A stretch of 28,927 bases of DNA from Flavobacteriales bacterium UBA7690 (GTDB taxonomy: Bacteria > Bacteroidota > Bacteroidia > Flavobacteriales_F > PHOS-HE28): NCBI GenBank assembly GCA_002482775.1, contig DLGQ01000100.1, positions 1 through 28,927 of the forward strand, written 5' to 3'. Of this stretch, positions 24,190 to 28,927 are shown piece by piece. Every line of letters starts with the position of its first letter. Positions within the stretch are counted from its first letter, which is position 1. A program made the position numbers and the translations under genes. The notes under the pieces were generated by a model. The model saw nothing but the letters and a program-made list of their open reading frames with translations. It made no database searches and was not told the origin of the DNA.

Positions 24190-24534
24190 TCAGTACGTGC
24201 GGATCCGGGTTGCGCGCATCTGCAACACGGAATCCACCGCGAAGAGCAGGACACCGCACGCCAAGGCGCCAAGGGTCCAGATCATGCCGTTCGTCATGGA
24301 GACGTGCGGGAGCGTCGGCATTTCCCATGGGAAGGCACCAGCCTGCGGCAAGAAGATCAAAGCGAGCCAGCATACACCGGCGATGATCCATGCCCAGCGT
24401 GGTATCAGCGCCTTCTCAGGGGTCGACACCCGCTCCATGGCCAACTGTGCAAGAACCGCAGCCTCAAGACCGGCAGCAGCCTGCGCAGGGCCTGCGTCAA
24501 GGAACAGATCGCGAAGTGGATCGTTCTGGTTCAT
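24190..24534 (-). CDS. Small two-helix membrane protein coupled to ECF sigma factor (candidate anti-sigma)
   Basis: This 114-aa protein starts at ATG 24534, which overlaps the sigma-factor TGA as ATGA. The soluble N-terminus (about 1-45: MNQNDPLRDLFLDAGPAQ, LEAAVLAQLAMERV) precedes two hydrophobic helices at about 48-65 (WAWIIAGVCWLALIFL) and 83-103 (MIWTLGALACGVLLFAV), then a short basic tail RATRIRTY. The layout, a cytoplasmic N-terminal helix region and membrane anchor directly behind an ECF sigma gene, is that of a regulator that could hold the sigma factor. No zinc-binding HxxxCxxC anti-sigma motif is visible. Function is inferred from context only. ATG 24552 is an alternative start. Confidence 0.8.
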   Translation of the reverse strand: MNQNDPLRDLFLDAGPAQAAAGLEAAVLAQLAMERVSTPEKALIPRWAWIIAGVCWLALIFLPQAGAFPWEMPTLPHVSMTNGMIWTLGALACGVLLFAVDSVLQMRATRIRTY

Positions 24535-25091
24535 TGTTCGCGGATCGTCCATAGCTCGTTCTTCAACAACCCCTGCAAGGTATCAAGCATGCGTTTACGA
24601 CTGCGATGCAATTTCACTTTCACGTTCGACGCCGTGAGTCCCATGATGGTTACGATCTCTTCCACGCTCTGCTCGTGCAGGTAGAACAAGGTGATCACCG
24701 TGGCATCTTCCTGTGGCAGTTCGGCTATGGCGTGGTCCAAAGCGCGTTTGCGATCAACCGCTTCCGTTGCATCCGAATCCATATGCGGTAGGGCGCCTTG
24801 CGGAAGTTCTTCAGGCGATACCTCGCCTTTTCGCCGGGTACGCAACTTGGAAACGGCCGTGCGGTAGGCGATGCTGTAAAGCCAAGTGCTCAGCCGGCTC
24901 CCTCCTTGGAACGCGTGCATGTTCTGGAAGGCTTTCACAAAAGCATCTTGGGTGGCTTCCTCGGCATCTTCCCGGTGCCGAAGCACGCGCAACGAGACCG
25001 TGTGCACCAAGTGCTTGTATTCGCGCATCACCCAGCCATAGGCTTGCGCATCGCCCCGCAGGCAGCGTGTTATGGCTTCGGCTTCGTTCAC
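24531..25091 (-). CDS. ECF (sigma-70 family) RNA polymerase sigma factor
   Basis: This 186-aa sigma factor has region 2 at about 12-80 (YKHLVHTVSLRVLRHREDAEEATQDAFVKAFQNMHAFQGGSRLSTWLYSIAYRTAVSKLR) with the core-binding DAEEATQDAF and -10 recognition helix. A linker of about 40 residues follows, then region 4 at about 120-172 (IAELPQEDATVITLFYLHEQSVEEIVTIMGLTASNVKVKLHRSRKRM), the -35 HTH. The start is GTG at 25091; no in-frame ATG is nearby. It is followed by the coupled membrane protein and is divergent from the DUF6249 gene. I find no TAnnTTTG box upstream, so it may rely on a different, perhaps its own, promoter class. Confidence 0.94.
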   Translation of the reverse strand: MNEAEAITRCLRGDAQAYGWVMREYKHLVHTVSLRVLRHREDAEEATQDAFVKAFQNMHAFQGGSRLSTWLYSIAYRTAVSKLRTRRKGEVSPEELPQGALPHMDSDATEAVDRKRALDHAIAELPQEDATVITLFYLHEQSVEEIVTIMGLTASNVKVKLHRSRKRMLDTLQGLLKNELWTIREQ

Positions 25092-25283
25092 GATGCGCGC
25101 ATGGGACGCCAGTGATACCCCGGTAGGTTACACGAAGGTGGGCAAGGGGGCGACTTCTGGGCTCCAGAGCGTGTTGGGTGGAAGGCTACCCGTACGAACG
25201 CGCACTGGAATGGATGGGGCCGATCGTAACCGAGGGCAAGGCAGCATGCGTCACATGGGCATCAACACGAAATCATCCTTCCC

Positions 25284-25625
25284 ATGTTCGAGTCACCCGT
25301 CCTCCCGATGATCGCCCTCTGTGCTACGGTCTTCGGCATCTTCTACCTGCGGCTCACCACGCAGCACCGCCAGCGCATGGCCATGATCGAGAAAGGCCTC
25401 ACCGAACCGTTGACACAACCTGCCAAGCGGGGTAGTGCCGCCTATGCGTTCGGTCTGCTATTCGTCGGTGTCGGCGCTGGCCTGGGGATCGGCTGGTTCC
25501 TGGATACCATCCTCCATGGTCCTGAAGCGGGGAACAACCCCTTGCCCTATTTCATCAGCGTCTTCGTCTGCGGCGGGGCTGCGCTCATCCAATATCACCG
25601 CACCGCGGAGCGCACCAAGTCCTAG
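25284..25625 (+). CDS. DUF6249-like small membrane protein
   Basis: This 113-aa membrane protein has helix 1 at about 5-22 (PVLPMIALCATVFGIFYLRL), then a basic stretch HRQRMAMIEKGLTEPL, helix 2 at about 52-75 (AAYAFGLLFVGVGAGLGIGWFL) and helix 3 at about 86-103 (LPYFISVFVCGGAALIQYH). The helix-then-'IEKG' pattern resembles DUF6249, a family commonly found next to ECF sigma/anti-sigma genes in Bacteroidota. It faces the sigma gene across 192 bp (25092-25283), which holds no feature I can support. It could be part of the same stress or envelope module or a target of the sigma factor. Confidence 0.82.
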   Translation: MFESPVLPMIALCATVFGIFYLRLTTQHRQRMAMIEKGLTEPLTQPAKRGSAAYAFGLLFVGVGAGLGIGWFLDTILHGPEAGNNPLPYFISVFVCGGAALIQYHRTAERTKS

Positions 25626-25667
25626 CCGTTTCAGGATTCGGCGGCAGCACCGTTCTTTTGCGGCATC

Positions 25668-26432
25668 ATGCGCTGGGTCCGAACCTTCTTCCGTTGGAGT
25701 GCCGCTTCCGCATTCTGGTTCGTCGTCGTCAGTGTCTTGTGGGTGGGCTTGCTCGGTATCGTGGATCCACCGGTCACGTGGGTCATGGCCCAGCAGTCGA
25801 ATGAGCAGGAGGAGTTCCATAGGGTCCAAGCGGATCTTAGTGATATCTCCCGCAACCTGCCGCTGAGCATCATCGCTTCGGAGGATCAGCGCTTCATGAC
25901 GCACAGTGGTTTTTCTTGGGAGGCCATGAAGAAGGCGCTGGAGAAGAACAAGACCGGCAAGCGTATCAAAGGCGGAAGCACCATCAGCCAACAAACAGCC
26001 AAGAACGTTTTCCTCTGGCCCGGGCGTACCTACGTGCGGAAAGCCTTGGAAGCTTGGTTCACCGTGGTGATGGAAACCCTCTGGACCAAGGAGCGCATTT
26101 TAGAGGTCTACCTCAATGTGGCCGAAATGGGCAAAGGCGTTTTTGGTGCCGAAGCTGCGGCCCAACTTTGTTTCGATCGCCCAGCTGCGAAACTCACCAA
26201 GGAACAAGCCGCGCTCATCACCGCCACGCTCCCGGCACCGCGCCGATTCAGCTGCTCTCGTCCATCGGGATACATCCGCAAACGTCAACAGTGGGTGCTT
26301 CGCCAGATGTACAATGTGGGCGATGTGCTCGATCCGGAAGTATTGGCGAAACGCAAAGCCGCCATCGAACGCGAAGAGGAGCGCAAAGCCAAGCGTGAAG
26401 AACGCCGCAAGCAGCGCGAGAAGAAGGGTTAG
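25668..26432 (+). CDS. mtgA: Monofunctional biosynthetic peptidoglycan transglycosylase
   Basis: MtgA polymerises lipid II into glycan strands at the outer face of the inner membrane. It is 254 aa with a transmembrane anchor at about 14-32 (AFWFVVVSVLWVGLLGIV) and a GT51 domain at about 62-225. Catalytic Glu72 lies in IIASEDQRFMTHSGF; KRIKGGSTISQQTAKNVFLWPGR, RILEVYLNVAEMGKGVFGAEAAAQLCFD and EQAALITATLPAPRRFS are the further GT51 motifs. No transpeptidase domain follows. The C-terminal tail (about 226-254) is highly charged and rich in Lys/Arg/Glu. The gene's last 4 bases overlap the stop of the convergent MscS gene. TTCTTTTG ends 7 nt before the ATG, one mismatch from the -7 consensus. Confidence 0.95.
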   Translation: MRWVRTFFRWSAASAFWFVVVSVLWVGLLGIVDPPVTWVMAQQSNEQEEFHRVQADLSDISRNLPLSIIASEDQRFMTHSGFSWEAMKKALEKNKTGKRIKGGSTISQQTAKNVFLWPGRTYVRKALEAWFTVVMETLWTKERILEVYLNVAEMGKGVFGAEAAAQLCFDRPAAKLTKEQAALITATLPAPRRFSCSRPSGYIRKRQQWVLRQMYNVGDVLDPEVLAKRKAAIEREEERKAKREERRKQREKKG

Positions 26433-26438
26433 CCCTTC
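26423..26438. terminator. Small hairpin over the two convergent stop codons (weak bidirectional terminator)
   Basis: GAAGGG and CCCTTC form a 6-bp stem with a TTAG loop that contains both stop codons (mtgA TAG and the MscS TAA on the other strand). No U tract follows, so termination strength is doubtful. Confidence 0.3.
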
Positions 26439-27505
26439 ATGGCTGATCCATCATACTCCACAGCGGTCGGGTAGGCGAATTCCAATCCCGCCTTGCGGAA
26501 CCGGTCAAGGAGGTCCAGGTGTACGCGCGTTTGTACGCTGAAGATCTCGCTGCCTTTCCGGATATGGTACACGAACACGATGTTCAACGAGTATTCCTTG
26601 AACGCACTGAAGTAGGCGGCGTGATCGGCTTCGACATCCTCCTTATGGTCGTGAACAAGCGCGCGCAAGATGCCGATGGCTTCCTCGATCTGCGCGTTCG
26701 TCGTGTCGTAGACCAAGCCTAGCTCATGACGCACACGGCGCGAAGGCTCCAAGCTCACGTTCTCCAGCATACTATCCGTGAACTTGTGGTTCGGCACGAT
26801 CACCAAGGGGCCGTCCATGGTTCGGATCCGTGTACTGCGCAAGCCTACTTCCTCCACGATACCATCATAGCCGTTCAGCCGCACACGGTCACCCACGCGG
26901 AAGGGTTTATCGGTGAACACCGTTACTCCACCGAAGATGTTCGCCAACGTATCCTTTGCCGCCATCGCCAAAGCCAAGCCCCCTATCCCGATACCAGCGA
27001 GCAAGGCCCCCACATCATAACCAGCATTGTTCAGCGCCACCACGATGCCGAGCCCCCACAACAACGCCTTGAACGAACTGCGTACGGCCGGGATGAATTG
27101 CGCACTATCCATGTCCTCATCGCGTTCGTGCCGGGTCCGTAACAGCGCATTCACCAACGTATCCAACGCCCGTATGATGGCCCAGGTCACCGCAAGAGCC
27201 ACCGATACATGGAAGATCCGCTCCATCCACAGGTCGATCCGCTCCGGGACATCCAACTGCGCATACCCTAGAACGAAAGAGAGTACCGTGATCAGCGTCA
27301 CCACCGGTAGGCGCATGGTCTCCACCAGTTCATCGTCCACACGGTTCTGCGTGCGTGCCGCTACCTTACGCAACAGGCTCGCACCCAGCCACGAGATCGC
27401 CTTTCCCAAAAGCCAGCCTACGGCAAGGATCATCGCGGCCTTCAGCCATTGTTCCAGACTGTTGCCAAGGATAGTGCTGCTAACAGCCCAAGTGAACATG
27501 CCCAT
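26429..27505 (-). CDS. MscS family mechanosensitive channel
   Basis: This 358-aa small-conductance mechanosensitive channel opens under membrane tension to release solutes. It has about five transmembrane helices, near 20-45, 62-82, 96-122, 143-162 and 165-190. The last is the pore-lining, Gly/Ala-rich TM3 (LLAGIGIGGLALAMAAKDTLANIFGG). The MscS beta domain follows (PFRVGDRVRLNGYDGIVEEVGLRSTRIRTMDGPLVIVPNHKFTDSMLENVS), then an alpha/beta cytoplasmic vestibule and a short C-terminus ending AMKG. It has two more N-terminal helices than E. coli MscS. ATG 27505 is chosen, with ATG 27499 close by; the frame is open to 27562 but that would put the -7 box inside the gene. Confidence 0.94.
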   Translation of the reverse strand: MGMFTWAVSSTILGNSLEQWLKAAMILAVGWLLGKAISWLGASLLRKVAARTQNRVDDELVETMRLPVVTLITVLSFVLGYAQLDVPERIDLWMERIFHVSVALAVTWAIIRALDTLVNALLRTRHERDEDMDSAQFIPAVRSSFKALLWGLGIVVALNNAGYDVGALLAGIGIGGLALAMAAKDTLANIFGGVTVFTDKPFRVGDRVRLNGYDGIVEEVGLRSTRIRTMDGPLVIVPNHKFTDSMLENVSLEPSRRVRHELGLVYDTTNAQIEEAIGILRALVHDHKEDVEADHAAYFSAFKEYSLNIVFVYHIRKGSEIFSVQTRVHLDLLDRFRKAGLEFAYPTAVEYDGSAMKG

Positions 27506-27541
27506 ACTTTTGGATACTTGCGTGTGCGGATCGGTCCGCTT

Positions 27542-27549
27542 CAAAACTA
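27542..27549 (-). promoter_or_regulatory. Bacteroidota -7 box for the MscS channel gene
   Basis: The minus strand reads TAGTTTTG, matching TAnnTTTG, 36 nt upstream of ATG 27505. No TTG is at the ideal spacing. It lies in the 66-bp divergent gap shared with the SDR gene. Confidence 0.45.
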
Positions 27550-27571
27550 ACGGTGAACACAACGGCGAACG

Positions 27572-28273
27572 ATGGGGAACATGGAACGGACAGTGCTAGT
27601 GACCGGGGCGGGTAGGGGAGTGGGTGCGGCCACCGTGCTCGCCTTGGTGAAGATCCCGAATGTTCACGTTATCGCTGTATCGCGTTCATTGGATGACCTT
27701 GGCAGGGCCGCTGCAGGTGATCCACGCGTGGAGCTTTGCCCCGTGGACCTGCTCCAGCCGGATGCCGCAACACGCATCGCGGCACAGGTGGGCAAAAGGC
27801 GTCTGCATGCACTTGTCCATAACGCGGGAATGCTCCACAAGGCGGATATGGGTACCCATCAGCGTGCAGACTTGGAGCGGGTGTTCCTGTTGAACGCCAT
27901 CGTACCATTAGAACTATCGCAGGCGCTAGCCCCGCAACTAGCAGGAGATCCACCGGGCCATATCGTACACATCGGCAGTATGGGCGGTTTCCAAGATGCT
28001 TCCAAGTTCCCCGGACTGGTGGCGTACAGTTCCAGCAAGGCCGCACTGGCCTGTATGGCCCAATGCTTGGCCGAAGAGTTCAAAGACCGCGGGATCCGCA
28101 GTAACTGCCTGGCAATAGGGTCAGTAGATACCGAGATGCTCCGTGCAGCCTTTCCAGGTTACAAAGCGGTGACCACCGCCGAGGCTATGGGAACGTTCGT
28201 GGCCGAATTTTCTTTGAACGGACATAACCTCTTCAATGGGAAGGTATTGCCGGTGGCAACAAGCACTCCTTAA
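27572..28273 (+). CDS. Short-chain dehydrogenase/reductase (SDR)
   Basis: This 233-aa classical SDR is a cytoplasmic NAD(P)-dependent oxidoreductase. The cofactor-binding TGAGRGVG (11-18) and an Arg after the second strand (AVSRS, residue 38) suggest NADP. The NAG motif is at 84-86, and the catalytic set is Asn108 (FLLNAI), Ser136 (HIGSMGG) and YxxxK as Tyr152/Lys156 (AYSSSK). The PG motif loop is replaced by AIGSVDTEM. Length is slightly short for the class because of a trimmed C-terminus. The substrate is unknown. ATG 27581 is an alternative start. It diverges from the MscS gene and is followed by the rRNA promoters. Confidence 0.93.
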   Translation: MGNMERTVLVTGAGRGVGAATVLALVKIPNVHVIAVSRSLDDLGRAAAGDPRVELCPVDLLQPDAATRIAAQVGKRRLHALVHNAGMLHKADMGTHQRADLERVFLLNAIVPLELSQALAPQLAGDPPGHIVHIGSMGGFQDASKFPGLVAYSSSKAALACMAQCLAEEFKDRGIRSNCLAIGSVDTEMLRAAFPGYKAVTTAEAMGTFVAEFSLNGHNLFNGKVLPVATSTP

Positions 28274-28306
28274 GGGTGGCTAGGTGAAATATTTCTTGTC
28301 CTAGTG

Positions 28307-28336
28307 TTGCATCTATCGAAAGGCCTCCTACATTTG
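28307..28336 (+). promoter_or_regulatory. rRNA promoter P1
   Basis: TTG (28307-28309), an exact 19-nt spacer, and TACATTTG (28329-28336) fit the Bacteroidota consensus TTG-N19-TAnnTTTG in both boxes and in spacing. It lies about 320 nt before 16S. The 9-mer GTTCTTTGA occurs 20 nt downstream (28356-28364). Confidence 0.75.
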
Positions 28337-28410
28337 CAGCCGCTTACAGAAAAACGTTCTTTGAAGCGCCCTCGGAAAGAGGGGTAGAAGTAGGGTCGGG
28401 CAAGAGGAGG

Positions 28411-28427
28411 TTGAAAAAGTTTTTCAA
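28411..28427. repeat. Palindrome TTGAAAAA-G-TTTTTCAA before rRNA promoter P2
   Basis: Two perfect 8-nt arms flank a single central G. The A/T-rich block lies just upstream of the P2 -33 element, where an UP-like element or a protein-binding site would act. Confidence 0.5.
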
Positions 28428-28434
28428 CAAACAC

Positions 28435-28464
28435 TTGCAGGTAAATGGAAAGACACTACTTTTG
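28435..28464 (+). promoter_or_regulatory. rRNA promoter P2
   Basis: TTG (28435-28437), an exact 19-nt spacer, and TACTTTTG (28457-28464) match TTG-N19-TAnnTTTG perfectly. It lies 128 nt downstream of P1 with an A/T-rich palindrome upstream. A transcript from here would start about 28469, at the foot of the hairpin at 28470-28500. Confidence 0.8.
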
Positions 28465-28650
28465 CCGTCCCTCTCGCGGAAATGTCCGCAGCCAGAGAGG
28501 CGCTGAAAGACTGAACAAGACTGGAAAGAGGCCTCGGCCTCGAACCATACAGTTCTTTGACTTATTGTCCAACATGAGAACAGCAGATGTCCTGCTGATC
28601 AATAGATCAGCAGAGAGATCACGTCAATTGACCAGATCGAACGAACATTT
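28465..28650 (+). other. rRNA leader with hairpins and boxA-like element
   Basis: The leader has no supported gene. It holds a two-part hairpin at 28470-28500 (CCTCTC/GAGAGG outside, GCGGA-AATG-TCCGC inside) and GAGGCC-TC-GGCCTC at 28528-28541. GTTCTTTGA at 28552-28560 resembles the boxA antitermination signal. A 9-bp stem CTGCTGATC-AATA-GATCAGCAG lies at 28592-28613, a possible rRNA processing stem. The roles are inferred from position and resemblance. Confidence 0.6.

Positions 28651-28927
<277 letters not shown>

Noticed and set aside
25178..25435. Possible gene remnant upstream of DUF6249 (frame reading YPYERALEWMGPIVTEG)
   Set aside because: The first codons look coding-like, but the frame runs out of frame into the DUF6249 gene with no family resemblance; chance or a very old remnant cannot be told apart.

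Overview
The window looks like chromosomal DNA from a fairly GC-rich member of the Bacteroidota, probably near the Flavobacteriales. Four observations support this. Two secreted proteins end in type IX secretion (T9SS) sorting domains. The promoters I can find carry the Bacteroidota -7 box TAnnTTTG. Marker families of the phylum are present: an S46 peptidase, DUF6438, DUF6249, the small Bacteroidota AMP nucleosidase, and a CarboxypepD-reg/TonB receptor. The first 277 bases of a 16S rRNA gene, at the right edge, read as Bacteroidota. The order-level assignment is inference.

Layout. Bases 2-55 are the last codons of a + strand gene, followed by a strong hairpin. Bases 133-11593 are a minus-strand run: S46 dipeptidyl-peptidase, DUF6438 lipoprotein, YidC insertase, CTP synthase, TonB-dependent receptor, DNA polymerase III delta and AMP nucleosidase. 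The last two overlap by 4 nt. A stand-alone HsdR-N nuclease-like gene is head-to-head with amn. Rightwards from it come a T9SS subtilisin, a Crp/Fnr regulator and a DinB-like protein. Bases 15895-21324 are minus strand again: a CotH/lamin-tail T9SS protein, an amidohydrolase lipoprotein and a polytopic membrane protein (the last two translationally coupled). Divergent from these are purL and tpx. Then come an ECF sigma factor with a coupled two-helix membrane protein, a divergent DUF6249 membrane protein, mtgA, a convergent MscS channel, an SDR oxidoreductase, and an rRNA leader with two tandem promoters in front of 16S.

How the genes relate. Most are housekeeping or envelope functions: nucleotide synthesis (pyrG, purL, amn), replication (holA), membrane protein insertion (yidC), peptidoglycan glycan synthesis (mtgA), osmotic protection (MscS) and peroxide defence (tpx). 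Others concern protein and peptide use at the cell surface (S46 peptidase, T9SS protease, TonB receptor). I see no CRISPR array, phage, IS element, tRNA or defence island. The most interesting material is regulatory and architectural: near-leaderless promoters, the duplicated rRNA promoter, head-to-head and tail-to-tail genes sharing bases, the 25-nt inverted repeat between yidC and pyrG, the lone HsdR-N domain protein, and the sigma/membrane-protein module. I did not find a convincing wholly new multi-gene system.
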